64,000 nt of DNA from Pseudohaliea rubra DSM 19751 (GCF_000764025.1 NZ_KN234753.1:36545-100544); one strand, 5' to 3'; positions 45,862 through 62,542 are shown, counted from the first letter of the stretch. The notes: generated by a model not told the origin, from the letters alone. Numbers and translations: made by a program.

Positions 45862-47970
45862 ATGCGTACCCATCCTCTTGCGGCCGCCGTCGCCGCCGCT
45901 GTTGTCTCTGTTTCCACCGTTGCAAGCGCCGCGTCGGATCAAAAAGTTCTTGAAACGGTTGAGGTTTTCGGGAACCGCGAAAACAGCGTACCCGGTGCGC
46001 TGCCAGCGCTGCAGGACGGGAAGATCTTCGCCGGCAAGAAGACGACGCTGGTCGATCTGACCGAGCAACCCGCGTTTGTTGAGCCGAACCTGCGGCAGAT
46101 GTTCTCCCGGGTGCCCGGCCTGTTCGTGTCTGATCAGAAAATTCCCAGCATCTACAACGTGAATTACCGGGGCCTCGGCAACCCGCATGAATCCGAGTTC
46201 ATTGCGTTCTTCCAGAACAACGTCCCGCTGGCCGCCGACCCTTTTGGCTACCCCACCATGTACTACATGCCGGCGGCCCAGCGGGTGGAGCGGATCGAGT
46301 TCGTGCGGGGCGGTGGTGGCCTGCTTTACGGCCCGCAGATCGGCCCGGTGCTCAACTTCGTCACGCGGCGGGCCGACGCGTCCGCGGGGCCGTCATTCCG
46401 GACCGATCAGGCCACGGGCAGCGACGGTCTCTACAGCACCTACAACGAGGCGCGTTGGTCCCACAACGATGTGGGGTTCATGGCTTCCTTCGACCATCGC
46501 AGCGCCGACGGCCCGAGAAGGAACGAAGACTACGAGGTCAACGCCGGCTACTTCGGGGTGTCCTATGAGGGGTTCGACGGGATTCGTCTGGGCTTTGATG
46601 TCGACCTCTACCAGTCCGATTCCGGCGAGGCGGGCCGCCTCACGTCGCAGGAATTTGCCGACGATCGCGACCTTGTGAAAACGCCTTTCAATGCGGTGGA
46701 AATCGACCAGATCATTGCCACGTTCACCTACGAGCAGCAGATCAACGAGTCGGCGACGCTCGACGCCCGTCTCTGGTACCTGGGCATGGACCGCCTGAGC
46801 CGGCGCTCAGCGCAGTTCACCGACCCCGCCAATGAACCGGCGACAACGGCCATCGACGAGCAGCAGTTCAACAACTACGGCTTCGATCTGCGCACAGCTT
46901 TCGCCTGGGGTGGCAACAACGTGCTTACCGTCGGCACCACCGGTTACCTGAGCGACAGCCCGCGGACGCGCCATGTGAGCGACGACATCCGTTCCAGTCG
47001 CCAGAATCCCGCGGACCTCGCCTTCGAGATCGATCGCGGCGTCAACTACACGGCCCTGTTCCTGGAGAACCTGTTCAGCTTCGGCCGCCTCAGCGTGGTG
47101 CCTAGCGCGCGTTACGAGCGCATCAACTACGACCTGGAAGACGTGGTAACCAGTGCCAGCCTCAACCGCGGCCCTATCGACCTTGATCGCACCTCCAATG
47201 AAACGCTCCTGGGCCTGGGCCTCATGTACCAGACCGGCGACACCTCGGAGCTTTACGCCAACGTGTCCGAGTCGTATCGCCCTCAGCGGTTCGATGACCT
47301 GATCAATCCGGCCTCAGAGCTCGCGGGTTCGAACGGTCCGGGCGTATCGCGCGGGGTGAACTACGAAATCGGTTACCGCAGCCAGCCCACGGAAAGGCTG
47401 GTATTCGACATCAGCCTGTTCCGCGTCGACTTCGAGGACAAGATCGAGCAGATTCAGGTGAACATCGCCGATGTCGAGCGCGTCAACAGCGGCGACTCCC
47501 GGCACCAGGGACTGGAATTCAGTGTCGAGTACGCCGTGCTCTCTGACGGCCCCCGCTCCCTGACCCTCTTCGCCAATGGTTCCCTGCTGGATGCCGAGCT
47601 TACGAACAGCGTCACCGCCAGCCTGGAGGGCAACGACCCGGCTTTTGCACCGGACCATGTGATCCGTGCCGGGTTTATCTATGACGATACAAAGTGGAAC
47701 GCCGCGCTGACCGCAACGCTGGTGGGCGATCAGTACTGGCAGGACTCGAACCTGCCGCGCGGCGTCGGTGCGAAGCTTATTGAGGCGAGGATTCCCTCCT
47801 ACGAAGTCGTGGACTTCAGCCTGGAATACCGCCCCGTGGCGCGCTGGACGGTCTATGGCGGCGTCAATAACCTCCTGGACGAGGACTACTACAGTCGCGT
47901 GCGCAACGACGGTATCGAACCGGCGCTGGAGCGTACCGTGTACGCGGGTGTGCGTTTTGCCGTGAACTAG
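45862..47970 (+). CDS. TonB-dependent outer-membrane receptor, FecA-like
   Basis: 702 aa. Signal peptide (HPLAAAVAAAVVSVSTVASA), a plug domain with PNLRQMFSRVPGLFVSD, NYRGLGNP and RIEFVRGGGGLLYGPQIGPVLNFVTRR, then a 22-strand barrel ending with an aromatic-rich C-terminus (NNLLDEDYYSRVRNDG...VYAGVRFAVN). No N-terminal signalling domain. Likely imports an Fe(III) chelate; the ligand is not evident. A possible Fur site lies upstream. Confidence 0.93.
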   Translation: MRTHPLAAAVAAAVVSVSTVASAASDQKVLETVEVFGNRENSVPGALPALQDGKIFAGKKTTLVDLTEQPAFVEPNLRQMFSRVPGLFVSDQKIPSIYNVNYRGLGNPHESEFIAFFQNNVPLAADPFGYPTMYYMPAAQRVERIEFVRGGGGLLYGPQIGPVLNFVTRRADASAGPSFRTDQATGSDGLYSTYNEARWSHNDVGFMASFDHRSADGPRRNEDYEVNAGYFGVSYEGFDGIRLGFDVDLYQSDSGEAGRLTSQEFADDRDLVKTPFNAVEIDQIIATFTYEQQINESATLDARLWYLGMDRLSRRSAQFTDPANEPATTAIDEQQFNNYGFDLRTAFAWGGNNVLTVGTTGYLSDSPRTRHVSDDIRSSRQNPADLAFEIDRGVNYTALFLENLFSFGRLSVVPSARYERINYDLEDVVTSASLNRGPIDLDRTSNETLLGLGLMYQTGDTSELYANVSESYRPQRFDDLINPASELAGSNGPGVSRGVNYEIGYRSQPTERLVFDISLFRVDFEDKIEQIQVNIADVERVNSGDSRHQGLEFSVEYAVLSDGPRSLTLFANGSLLDAELTNSVTASLEGNDPAFAPDHVIRAGFIYDDTKWNAALTATLVGDQYWQDSNLPRGVGAKLIEARIPSYEVVDFSLEYRPVARWTVYGGVNNLLDEDYYSRVRNDGIEPALERTVYAGVRFAVN

Positions 47971-48082
47971 TCGCCGCCCGCGACGAGGGGGCCTGCGGCC
48001 CGGGGCAAGCCTGCATCAAGGTTGGCCGCCTGCCGCCGACGCTGCACAGCTCGTCTTCAGCCGGGCGCTGTCCGGTGTGCCT

Positions 48083-49159
48083 TCAGTCGGCGACAAAGCC
48101 TTTCCAGGTCGCCATGTAGTCGATGAACGGCTCGCCGAGCCCCTCCTGCGCAAGGTACGCCCGGGAGACCGGGTTGGCCACCGGCTCGAAAGCCGGGTCC
48201 GCAGCGATGCGTCGGGGCAGATCGTGGTGCAGGATCGCGGCGCGACCGGTAAGCACGAAGTCGGCGCCTTCGGCGAGACAGCGCGCTGCGGCAGCGCCGC
48301 TGCGGATATTGCCGGCGCTGCCGAGGCGTACCGTGCCGCGGTCGATACCGGCAAAGAGTGAGAGCAGGCTCTGGCCCTCGTAACCGGCTTCTGCCGGTTC
48401 CTTGAAGCCATCCCAGAGCGACATGTCGAGGAAGTCGAGCTGTCCTTCGCGACAGAGCTGCTGCGCGAGCTCGAGCATTTCGCCGAGGACGATATCGAAG
48501 CGCTCCGGCGACAGGCGCAGGCCGAGGAGGAAGTCGGGGCGGCAGCGTGCGCGTATCCCCTCGATGATCTCCAGGAGCAGCCGGGCCCGGTTCTCCAGGG
48601 AGCCGCCGTAGCGGTCGCTGCGCTGGTTGATGCCCGGGCTGAGGAACTGCCCGAGCAGGTAGCCGTGGGCGCCGTGCAGCTCTACACCGTCAAAGCCGGC
48701 CTGCTCGGCGCGTTTCGCAGCGTCAAGGAAAGCGTCGGCGACTTGCGTCACCTCGTCCTCACTGAGGGCGCGGGCGCCGAATTCGGTATTGTCCGACGGG
48801 CAGAGCGGCGCCTCACCGATCGCGTCTGCGGGTGACCGCATGCCCGCGTGGTGCAGCTGCAGGATCGCGAGGCTGTAGCCTTCGTGGATGCCGTTAGCGA
48901 GACGGGTGAGACCGGGGAGGTGGTCGTCGGAAAAGCAGCCAAGCTGGCCCGGGAAGCCGAGCCCCGCGGCCTGCACGTGAGAGGCACAGGTCATGGTCGC
49001 GCCGAAGCCGCCGTGGGCCCGCAGCGTGAGCCAGCGGTACTCGTCGTCGGACAGCGTGCCGTCGGCGTAGCTTTGCAGGTTGGTCAGCGGGGCGAGCATG
49101 AAGCGGTTTTTCATGCGTGCGCCGCTGGCAAAGGCGAGGGGCTCGAAGAGATCGCTCAT
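48083..49159 (-). CDS. NADH:flavin oxidoreductase, old yellow enzyme family
   Basis: 358-aa FMN-dependent TIM barrel. APLTNLQS at the N-terminus, LQLHHAG, the FDGVELHGAHGYLLGQFLSPGINQRSDRYGGSLENRARLLLEI motif, and LGSAGNIRSGAAAARCLAEGADFVLTGRAAI as the phosphate-binding end. Catalytic residues for ene-reductase activity are in the HGAHG block. Substrate unknown. Confidence 0.92.
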   Translation of the reverse strand: MSDLFEPLAFASGARMKNRFMLAPLTNLQSYADGTLSDDEYRWLTLRAHGGFGATMTCASHVQAAGLGFPGQLGCFSDDHLPGLTRLANGIHEGYSLAILQLHHAGMRSPADAIGEAPLCPSDNTEFGARALSEDEVTQVADAFLDAAKRAEQAGFDGVELHGAHGYLLGQFLSPGINQRSDRYGGSLENRARLLLEIIEGIRARCRPDFLLGLRLSPERFDIVLGEMLELAQQLCREGQLDFLDMSLWDGFKEPAEAGYEGQSLLSLFAGIDRGTVRLGSAGNIRSGAAAARCLAEGADFVLTGRAAILHHDLPRRIAADPAFEPVANPVSRAYLAQEGLGEPFIDYMATWKGFVAD

Positions 49160-49216
49160 CGGTGCTCTCCAGTTACCGTAAAGGCGGCGAGTATACCGTC
49201 TTGCCGGTAAACCGCG

Positions 49217-49777
49217 TCATGCGGCGCCGTCCACGAGGATGACGCAGCGCTCGCCGGCGAGGTCAGCGCGCACCTTGTCATTCAGCACGAAGTTCGCCCG
49301 GTGGGCATCCATCTTCGCAAACAGCTCTTTGCGCAGCCGCTGGCGCAGGGCGGCAGAGTGGAAGCGGCGAACGTCTTCGGCCGTCTCGAGAATCAACGGC
49401 GGCACCGGCACCAGCTCGCCGTCGTCCGCTTTCGCCACGAGGGTGAAGTAGGATGTGTTGGTGTGCTTGACCACGCCCGTCTGCACGTTCTCAGCGATGA
49501 CCTTGATGCCCACGACCAGGGAGGTGCGGCCGACGTAGTTCACCGAAGCCAGCATGGAGACGAGCTCGCCGACTTCGACCGGTTGGAGGAAGTTCACTGC
49601 GCCGACCGCCACGGTGACGCAGTAGGCACCGGCGTGCTTGCTGGCGCAGGCATAGGCGACCTTGTCCATGAGCGAGAGCAGGGTGCCGCCGTGAATTTTG
49701 CCGCCAAAGTTGGCGTAGGACGGAATCATCAGTTCGGTGATCGTTGTTTTCGAATAGCTTACCGGGTGTCCTTCCAT
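49217..49777 (-). CDS. Acyl-CoA thioesterase (YciA/BFIT-like hotdog family)
   Basis: 186 aa. The hotdog core is IPSYANFGGKIHGGTLLSLMDKVAYACASKHAG, with the catalytic aspartate in MDKVAY. A C-terminal arm (residues 130-186) adds a helical, Arg-rich extension. ATG 49777 is chosen because GGGGAGGGG precedes it; GTG 49804 adds nine residues without support. Likely hydrolyses acyl-CoA in the cytoplasm. Confidence 0.88.
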   Translation of the reverse strand: MEGHPVSYSKTTITELMIPSYANFGGKIHGGTLLSLMDKVAYACASKHAGAYCVTVAVGAVNFLQPVEVGELVSMLASVNYVGRTSLVVGIKVIAENVQTGVVKHTNTSYFTLVAKADDGELVPVPPLILETAEDVRRFHSAALRQRLRKELFAKMDAHRANFVLNDKVRADLAGERCVILVDGAA

Positions 49778-49845
49778 CGCCAGCCCCTCCCCGGGCTCCA
49801 CCATGAGTGCCCTGACCTTAGCCCAGCCTCGGACTTATTGCACCG

Positions 49846-51351
49846 TCACCCCCTGCCGTGCGCTGCCGCTAGCTCGCCCAGCCTTTCCAGCGAGAGGGCC
49901 TCGAACTGCTCCCCGGTGAGCTGCCAGTCCCAGTTGCCCGTGGGCTGCCCCGGCGTGTTCATGCGTGCGCTGGCGGGAAGAGCGAGGAGGTCCTGTGCAG
50001 AGACAATGACCGTACGCGCCGGGGAAGCCATGAGCAGGTTGAGAAGTCGCGCGACGGTCACCGCGGCGTCCTCGTCCAGTGCCACGAAGCGCGCCAGGCG
50101 CTCGCGTGCCGGCTCGTCAAGTTCGCTCTCAAGCCAGCCGCGGGCGGTGTTGTTGTCATGCGTCCCGAGATAGGCCACGCAGTTCTCCGGGTGATTCTGC
50201 GGCAGGTAGGGGTGGGCGTCATTGTCCTCATTGAAGGCGAACTGCAGCACCACCATGCCCGGCAGGCGGTAGTGATCCCGGAGGATGTGCACGTCCGGTG
50301 TGATCGTGCCCAGGTCCTCGGCGACGACCGGGAGCGGGTCGAAGGCGGATCGTAGCCGGTCGAGGAGCTGGTAGGAGGGCACATCCCGCCACTCCCCGGC
50401 GGCTGCTGTTTCCGCACCGGCGGGCACGCGCCAGTACTGGGCGAGCCCACGGAAGTGGTCTATGCGCAGGACATCGACGCGGCCGAGGAGCGTCCCCAGG
50501 CGCAGCACCCACCAGCGGAAGTCCTCGGCAGCCAGCCGATCCCAGTCGTAGACCGGGTTGCGCCAGAGCTGCCCGGTGGCGCTGAAGTAGTCCGGGGGAA
50601 CGCCGGACTCGGCCACGGGTTTCAGCGCGGCGTCGAGCTGGAACACGTCCGGTCGCGCCCAGACGTCGACACTGTCGAGGTTGACGTAGATAGGCATGTC
50701 GCCGAACAGCCACACCCCGGCGGTGCGGCAACAGTCGTGGAGCCGCTGCCACTGACGGTGAAACAGATACTGCACGCGTTTTTCCCTGGCAATGGCGCTG
50801 CCCAGTGCGGCGTGGGCCTCGGCCGGCGCCGCGCCGTGGCGGAAGCCAAGCGGTGCCGGCCACTCCGACCAGGCCCGTGGATCCTGCGTTTTCAGGGCCG
50901 TGAACAGCGCGTGGTCCTCAAGCCAGTCCGCCTCCCGCCTGCAGAAGGCGCGATAGCCGTCGTCGTCCCCGGTAGCGGTGAGGCGATCGGCGGCCCGGGC
51001 GAGTAAAGGAAGCTTCAGGGTCCGCGCCCGCGCGAAGTCCGCGTGCCCGGTGTCCGGCGCCGCCGGGGCTGCGAGCTCCGCGGTGGTGAGCAGCCCGTCC
51101 TTCGCCAGGTCTTCCAGGCTGATGAGCAGCGGGTTCCCTGCCCGGGATGACGGGCTGAAGTAGGGCGACTCCCCCGCCGCGGCGCTGGTGGGGTTGAGCG
51201 GCAGCACCTGCCAGTAGCGCTGCCGCGCCGCGCCGAGGCGCCCGGCCAGTTCCCGCGCGCGGGCGCCCAGGTCGCCCACGCCCCAGGGCGAGGGCAGGGA
51301 GGTAATGTGCAGGAGCACGCCGCTGGCGCGCCCGGTGAGTGGTGCCGTCAT
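49846..51351 (-). CDS. malQ: 4-alpha-glucanotransferase (amylomaltase)
   Basis: 501 aa, GH77. RASGVLLHITSLPSPWGVGDLG at the N-terminus, the catalytic regions VLRIDHFRGL (nucleophile), VVAEDLGTITPDV (acid/base) and YLGTHDNNTARGW. Transfers maltodextrin chains during glycogen breakdown. Divergent from glgX across a 78-nt gap. Confidence 0.96.
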   Translation of the reverse strand: MTAPLTGRASGVLLHITSLPSPWGVGDLGARARELAGRLGAARQRYWQVLPLNPTSAAAGESPYFSPSSRAGNPLLISLEDLAKDGLLTTAELAAPAAPDTGHADFARARTLKLPLLARAADRLTATGDDDGYRAFCRREADWLEDHALFTALKTQDPRAWSEWPAPLGFRHGAAPAEAHAALGSAIAREKRVQYLFHRQWQRLHDCCRTAGVWLFGDMPIYVNLDSVDVWARPDVFQLDAALKPVAESGVPPDYFSATGQLWRNPVYDWDRLAAEDFRWWVLRLGTLLGRVDVLRIDHFRGLAQYWRVPAGAETAAAGEWRDVPSYQLLDRLRSAFDPLPVVAEDLGTITPDVHILRDHYRLPGMVVLQFAFNEDNDAHPYLPQNHPENCVAYLGTHDNNTARGWLESELDEPARERLARFVALDEDAAVTVARLLNLLMASPARTVIVSAQDLLALPASARMNTPGQPTGNWDWQLTGEQFEALSLERLGELAAAHGRG

Positions 51352-51429
51352 CGTTTTGTCATGGCCAGGGGCTTTCCGGGGGCCTTACACTATGATGCCA
51401 GCGGATGGCTGTGAACAGAGGAGATCACC

Positions 51430-53500
51430 CTGGAACTCCTGCCCGGCGACCCGTCCCGGCCCGGTGCGCACGGCAGCGCTGAGGGTACTCATTTCGTCCT
51501 GTACTCGGCCCACGCCGAGGCGGTGGAGCTGTGCCTGTACGACGACCGTGGTGAGCGCGAGCTGGCGCGGCTGCCCCTGCCCGGCCGTGACGGAGATCAT
51601 TGGCACGGCTTTGCCCCGGGCATCAGCCCCGGACAGCGCTACGGCTACCGGGTCCACGGCCCCTGGGACCCGGATCGGGGCCACCGGTTCAACGCGGCGA
51701 AACTCCTTCTCGATCCCTACGCCCGGGCGCTGGACCGCTCCTGCCCCTGGCACCCGAGCCAGCGGACGCAGGGCGAAGGCGGCGAGCCGGACCCGGCGGA
51801 CAGCGCGGCCCACGTGCCGCGGGCCCTAGTGACCGGGAAGCTTCCGGCGCCATCGCGCGGGCCGGAAACCCCCTGGGCCGCTACCCGCCTCTACGAACTG
51901 CACCTGAAAGGCTTCACGCAGCGTCACCCGGCGCTCACTGACAGGGAGCGGGGCACGGTGGCCGGTCTCGGTGCGCCGGCGATCGTGGCCTACCTCAAGG
52001 CCCTGGGCATCACTGCCGTGGAGCTGCTGCCGGTTTTCGCCTTTGCCGATGAGGCGTTTCTGGCGGCGCGCGGTCTTGTCAATTACTGGGGCTACAACCC
52101 GGTGGGTTTTTTCGCAGCCCATCCGCCCTATCTCGCGGGAGGAGGTCCGGACGCGTTCCGGGCAATGATCGAACGGTTCCACGATGCCGGGCTCGAGGTC
52201 ATCCTCGACGTTGTCTACAACCACAGCGCTTAGGGCGACGAGACCGGGCCGACGCTTTCTTTTCGCGGTATCGACAACGCGAGCTACTATCATCTGGAGC
52301 ATGGTGATCCGGCGCGCTACGTCAATGACACGGGGTGCGGCAACACCCTGGCCTGCGATCACCCGGCCGTGCGCCGCCTGGTCCTCGATAGTCTGCGCTA
52401 CTGGGCCGGTGATCTGGGGGTCGATGGTTTTCGCTTTGACCTCGCGCCGGTGCTGGCGCGCGGTCCGCACGGCGTAGACCCGCATGCGGCACTCCTGCGG
52501 CAGTTAAGCGATGACCCGCTGCTCTCGCAACGCAAGCTCATTGCGGAGCCCTGGGATAGCGGCCCTGGCGGCTACTGGTTGGGGGCCTTTCCACCGCGCT
52601 GGGGCGAGTGGAACGATCGTTACCGGGACAGTGTGCGCCGCTTCTGGCGCGGCGACGACGGGGAACTCCCGGAGCTGGCCCGCCGGGTGCACGGCTCCGG
52701 CGACCTCTTCGAGGGAGCCGGCCGCGCGCCCTGGGCGAGCATCAACCTGGTTACCAGCCACGACGGCTTTACGCTGCGCGATCTGCTCAGCTACGCGCAG
52801 CGGCACAACGGGGACAACGGAGAGGGCAATCGCGACGGGCACGGTGAAATTTCAGTGACAACAACGGCCATGAGGGGCCCTCCAACGACCCCGCTGTGGA
52901 GGCGCTGCGCGCCCGGCAGGCACGGAATTTTCTGGCCACGCTGCTGCTCTCGCAGGGTGTGCCCATGCTCCAGGGCGGCGACGAGCAGGGTCGGAGCCAG
53001 CGCGGTAACAATAACGCCTACTGCCAGGACAACGAACTAGGCTGGGTGTGCTGGGACGAGGCAGACACTGCCCTGCAGGCTTTCACCGGTGCCCTGTTGG
53101 CCCTGCGTGCCGGGGAACCGTTGCTGCGGGCGGACCGCTACCGCCACCGCGATGCCGACAATGACGGCCAGCGCCTGGCCTGGCTTGCGCCGGAGGGCGG
53201 TGAGCTGGGCGGGAAGGCCTGGCATGATCCCCGCCGCTGTTGCGTCGGCTGTCTGCTGGGGCAGGACGGGGGTCATGGTCCTGCGCCATACTCGCTGTTG
53301 CTGGTGATGAACGGGGGCGAGGAACCGGTGTCTTTCACGCTGCCCAAGGCGGGCCCATGGCAGCGCCGCGTGGATACCGCGGAGGCACCCTGGGTTTTCC
53401 GGGGAGAGCCTGTGGCCGGGGCCAGCACCGAGGTGCAGGGGCGGTCCCTGCAACTGCTGAGGGGCGGGCCCTGGACGCCCGCCGGAGAGGAGGGTAGACA

Positions 53501-53504
<4 letters not shown>
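51430..53504 (+). pseudogene. glgX: Glycogen debranching enzyme GlgX, broken
   Basis: Homology to GlgX is continuous over about 690 codons, but three faults break it. (1) No ATG/GTG/TTG at the family start; only CTG 51430 follows the AGAGGAG ribosome site. (2) TAG at 52231-52233, in place of a sense codon after VYNHSA. (3) One A missing at 52847-52849 (GAAATTTC where GAAAATTTC restores GENFSDNNGHEGP), shifting the frame. The rest of the catalytic block (DGFRFDLA, IAEPWD, SHDG) is intact, so decay is recent. Its last codons still overlap glgP (GTGA). Confidence 0.9.
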
Positions 53505-55948
<2,444 letters not shown>

Positions 55949-55970
55949 CGGGCAACGAGAGGACCGCCCT

Positions 55971-58927
<2,957 letters not shown>

Positions 58928-58935
58928 GCGCACCC

Positions 58936-60453
58936 GTGCACATCCTCATGCTTGCCGCCGAAGACGGTGCCCTCCCCGGCGGCAAGGTCGGCGGTATGGG
59001 TGACGTGCTGCGCGATATCCCGCCGGCGCTGGCCGCCCTGGGTCACCGGGTGACGGTGCTGACCCCCGGCTATGGCCGGCTGTCGCGGCTCCCCGGAGCT
59101 CGCGAGGTCGGCATGATGGCCGTACCCTTCGGTGGCCGCAGTGAGCGCCTTGGTCTCTTCGAGCTGCCCGCACGCGGTCCCGGCGGGGCCGTCCGTCAGT
59201 TGCTCCTGGAACATCCGGCCTTTGCCGGACCGGTCTACTGCAACGATCCGCCGGAGCGCCCCTTTGCTACGGATGCGAGTAAATTCGCCCTCTTCTGTGC
59301 CGGCGCCGTGCGCGGACTGCTCGAGGGGGAGCTGCCCATGCCGGACGTGGTGCATCTGCACGACTGGCACATGGGTACCTTCGCGCTGCTGTCGCAGGCC
59401 CAGCCGCGGCTGGCGGGGCTGCGCCGGGTGTGCACGATCCACAACCTCGCCATGCAGGGCATCCGACCCCTGCGTGCAGATTCTTCCAGCCTCGGCGCCT
59501 GGTTTCCCGGCCTGGTGCCGCTGCCTGCGGCGATCGACCCCCGGTATCCTGACTGCTACAACCCGCTGCGCGCCGCCATTGGGCTCTGCGAAGCGCTGCA
59601 CACGGTGTCGCCGACCTACGCCCGAGAGATCTGCGACCCCGCCAGCGGGCTCGGTGAGGGGCTGCAGCGGGACCTCGCTGTAGCGCGCGATGCGGGGCGG
59701 CTGCACGGCATCCTCAACGGCTGCGACTATCCCGGGCAGCCGCCGGCGCTTTTGCCCCACGCCGCGTTTTTCGCCCTTGCGGGGCGCGAGGTGGAGCGCT
59801 GGCTCGCAGCCGATGCTGTTACCCGGGCGGCGCATGTACTCGCCCTGCGCCGTATTGATGAACGCCGTGCCGCCCCTGCGGCGCCGGCGCGGCTGCTCAC
59901 GATCGTGGGCCGGCTGACGGCGCAGAAGGTCGGCATGCTCGCCGCCGGGCTGGAGGACGGACGCCCGGTGCTCGACCACCTGCTGGAGCAGCTGCGGGAC
60001 GATGAGCTGCTGGTGGTCCTCGGCAGCGGTGATGCGGGGCTCGAGCGCTTCTTCAATGAGGCTCAGGCGCGTAGCGATCGGCTCCTGTTCCTCTGCGGTT
60101 ATTCCGAGGCGCTCTCCGAGCAACTCTATCGCGCCGGTGAACTCTTCCTCATGCCGAGCAGCTTCGAGCCCTGCGGCATCGCCCAGCTGCTTGCCATGCG
60201 CGCGGGGCAGCCTTGCCTTGTGCACCACACGGGGGGGCTGGCCGATACGGTGCGGGACGGGGTGAACGGTTTTGCCTTTGCGGGCGAGACAGAGGCCGAG
60301 CGTCTGCGGCAGCTGCTGGCCCGGTTTCGCGATGCGCTGCGCCTCCTGCGCAACCACCCGCGCAAGCGCGACGCCTTGCGGGAAGCCGCTCGCGCCGTCC
60401 GCTTTCCCTGGGCCGATGCGGCGCGTGCCTACGTCGAGCGGCTGTACCATTGA
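58936..60453 (+). CDS. glgA: Glycogen synthase
   Basis: 505 aa, GT5. The ADP-glucose loop is GGKVGGMGDVLRDIP near the N-terminus (KxGG type), with DWHMGTFALL and the C-terminal MPSSFEPCGIAQLLAMRAGQPCLVHHTGGLADTV block. GTG start 8 nt after pgm. Last gene of the operon; converges on glgB. Confidence 0.94.
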   Translation: MHILMLAAEDGALPGGKVGGMGDVLRDIPPALAALGHRVTVLTPGYGRLSRLPGAREVGMMAVPFGGRSERLGLFELPARGPGGAVRQLLLEHPAFAGPVYCNDPPERPFATDASKFALFCAGAVRGLLEGELPMPDVVHLHDWHMGTFALLSQAQPRLAGLRRVCTIHNLAMQGIRPLRADSSSLGAWFPGLVPLPAAIDPRYPDCYNPLRAAIGLCEALHTVSPTYAREICDPASGLGEGLQRDLAVARDAGRLHGILNGCDYPGQPPALLPHAAFFALAGREVERWLAADAVTRAAHVLALRRIDERRAAPAAPARLLTIVGRLTAQKVGMLAAGLEDGRPVLDHLLEQLRDDELLVVLGSGDAGLERFFNEAQARSDRLLFLCGYSEALSEQLYRAGELFLMPSSFEPCGIAQLLAMRAGQPCLVHHTGGLADTVRDGVNGFAFAGETEAERLRQLLARFRDALRLLRNHPRKRDALREAARAVRFPWADAARAYVERLYH

Positions 60454-60455
60454 TC

Positions 60456-60474
60456 CACCGGCCTGCGGCCGGCG
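60456..60474. terminator. Hairpin between convergent glgA and glgB
   Basis: CCGGCC TGC GGCCGG (60458-60472) sits in the 27-nt gap between the two stops. It lacks a T-run on either strand, so it may only protect the 3' ends. Confidence 0.35.
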
Positions 60475-60480
60475 TCGCCA

Positions 60481-62412
60481 TCAGGGTGCCTCTGCGGGCA
60501 GGAAGAACAGCGTCGAGAGCGGCGGCACGGTGACTCTGGCGGAGCAGGGCTGGCCCTGGTGCGGCGTCGCGCTGGCCTCGATGGCACCGAGGTTACCGTG
60601 ATCACCGCCGCCGTAGAGCGCGGCGTCGGTGTTGAGTATTTCCCGCCAGCGCCCCGGAAGCGGCAGGCCGACGCGCCAGTCCCGGCGCTCCACCGGGGTG
60701 AAGTTACAGAGCACGGCCACCGGCGGATCCCCCGGTTCGCCGAAGCGCAGCCAGGCGAACAGCGACTGTTCCGCGTCGTTCGCCTCCAGCCAGCGGAAAC
60801 CGTTGGCCTCGCAGTCCCGACGGTGCAGGGCCGGCGTTTCCCGGTAGAGGGTGTTGAGATCGCGCACCAGGCGACTGATGCCGGCGTGGTCCGGGCGTGC
60901 TGCGGTGGCCCAGTCCAGCTCTCCGGCCTGGGCCCACTCTGCGGGCTGGGCGAATTCGCCGCCCATGAACAGCAGCTTCTTGCCGGGGTGGCCCCATTGA
61001 AAGCCGTAGTAGGCGCGCAGATTGGCGAGCTTCGCTCGATGGTCGCCGGGCATGCGGCCGTAGAGGGAGCCCTTTCCGTGTACCACCTCGTCGTGGGAGA
61101 GGGGCAGGACGAAGTTCTCAGAGAAGGCGTAGTGGATGCCGAAGGTCATTTTATGGTGGTGGTGGCGGCGGTTGATCGGGTCTTCGCCGAGGTAGGCGAG
61201 GGTGTCGTTCATCCAGCCCATGTTCCACTTGAAGCCGAAGCCCAGGCCGCCGTCATGCACCGGGCGTGAGACGCCGGGAAAGGCCGTGCTTTCCTCGGCC
61301 ACGGTCATGACTCCCGGCGCTTCGCCGTACACGAGCCGGTTCATGCGCTGGAGAAAGTCGATGGCCTCAAGGTTCTCCCGACCGCCGTGGCGGTTTGGCA
61401 GCCATTCCCCTTCCCCGCGGGAGTAATCGAGATAGAGCATGGAGGCCACGGCATCCACGCGCAGCCCGTCGATGTGGTACTCCTCGAGCCAGTAGAGGGC
61501 GTTGGAAAGCAGGAAATTGGCCACCTCCCGGCGTCCGAAGTTGTAGATCAGCGTGTGCCAGTCCGGGTGAAACCCCTGCCGGGGGTCTTCGTGCTCGTAG
61601 AGGGCGGAGCCGTCAAAGCGGGCAAGGCCGTGCTTGTCAGCCGGGAAATGGGCGGGCACCCAATCGAGGAGTACGCCGAGGCCGCGGCGGTGGGCCGCGT
61701 CGACGAGGTCGCGGAACTCGTGGGGCGGGCCGTGGCGGATCGTTGGCGCATAGAGCCCCACGGGCTGATAGCCCCAGGAGCCGTCAAAGGGGTGCTCCGA
61801 CAGGGGCAGGAACTCGAGGTGGGTAAAGCCGAGCCCGGCGACGTACTCGACCAGTTCCTCCGCTGCCTCCCGGTAGGAAAGCATGCGGTTGTCTTCGGCA
61901 GCGCGGCGGCGCCAGGAGCCGAGGTGTACCTCGTAGATACTGATCGGGGCGCTGCGTTCGTTGCGGGCACCGCGGCCGGCCATCCAGTCGGCGTCGCGCC
62001 AGCGGTAGCCGCTGAGATCCCGCACCACGGAAGCGGTCTGTGGCGGATGTTCAGAGCCGAAGGCCACCGGGTCGCTCTTTAGCGGCAGCTCGGCACCGCG
62101 CTGGTCCAGGAGCCGGTACTTGTAGCGCGCGCCCTCGCCGACGCCGGCGATGAAGGTCTCCCAAAGGCCGCTGTCGCCGGCAGGGTGGAGGGGGTTGGCG
62201 GCCGGATTCCAGCCGTTGAAATCGCCAACCACGGCCACGGCGGAAGCGTTCGGCGCCCACAGGGCAAAGCGGGTGCCGCCAGCCCGCACCTGGGCACCGA
62301 GTACCCGCCAGAGCCGCTGGAGGGTGCCCTCGTTGAAGTGGTAGCGCTCGCCGGCGCTGAGGAGGCCGGCGCCGATGGATGGAGCCCGGTCGCTGTCGTT
62401 GTGCTCTGCCAT
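60481..62412 (-). CDS. glgB: 1,4-alpha-glucan branching enzyme
   Basis: 643 aa, GH13. A CBM48 domain ([23 protein letters not shown]) precedes the barrel. Catalytic region: [18 protein letters not shown] (nucleophile), [14 protein letters not shown] (acid/base), and [15 protein letters not shown] 62412 is chosen; the frame runs on upstream without family sequence. Adds alpha-1,6 branches to GlgA product. Confidence 0.96.
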   Translation of the reverse strand: MAEHNDSDRAPSIGAGLLSAGERYHFNEGTLQRLWRVLGAQVRAGGTRFALWAPNASAVAVVGDFNGWNPAANPLHPAGDSGLWETFIAGVGEGARYKYRLLDQRGAELPLKSDPVAFGSEHPPQTASVVRDLSGYRWRDADWMAGRGARNERSAPISIYEVHLGSWRRRAAEDNRMLSYREAAEELVEYVAGLGFTHLEFLPLSEHPFDGSWGYQPVGLYAPTIRHGPPHEFRDLVDAAHRRGLGVLLDWVPAHFPADKHGLARFDGSALYEHEDPRQGFHPDWHTLIYNFGRREVANFLLSNALYWLEEYHIDGLRVDAVASMLYLDYSRGEGEWLPNRHGGRENLEAIDFLQRMNRLVYGEAPGVMTVAEESTAFPGVSRPVHDGGLGFGFKWNMGWMNDTLAYLGEDPINRRHHHHKMTFGIHYAFSENFVLPLSHDEVVHGKGSLYGRMPGDHRAKLANLRAYYGFQWGHPGKKLLFMGGEFAQPAEWAQAGELDWATAARPDHAGISRLVRDLNTLYRETPALHRRDCEANGFRWLEANDAEQSLFAWLRFGEPGDPPVAVLCNFTPVERRDWRVGLPLPGRWREILNTDAALYGGGDHGNLGAIEASATPHQGQPCSARVTVPPLSTLFFLPAEAP

Positions 62413-62542
62413 AAATACGTATAACTCCAACCAGGGTGAGCGCTGACGCACGGGCGTACTGCGACCGGGGCCGGCAACGCGCCGTGGCGCCGCCGCCGAC
62501 CCTTTCGCTATGATGCCACTCTCAGCCACCCCCGAGGTATCC

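Noticed and set aside
51361..51429. ATG 51361 as a true glgX start
   Set aside because: It is in frame with glgX, but a TGA at 51412-51414 separates it from the homologous region.
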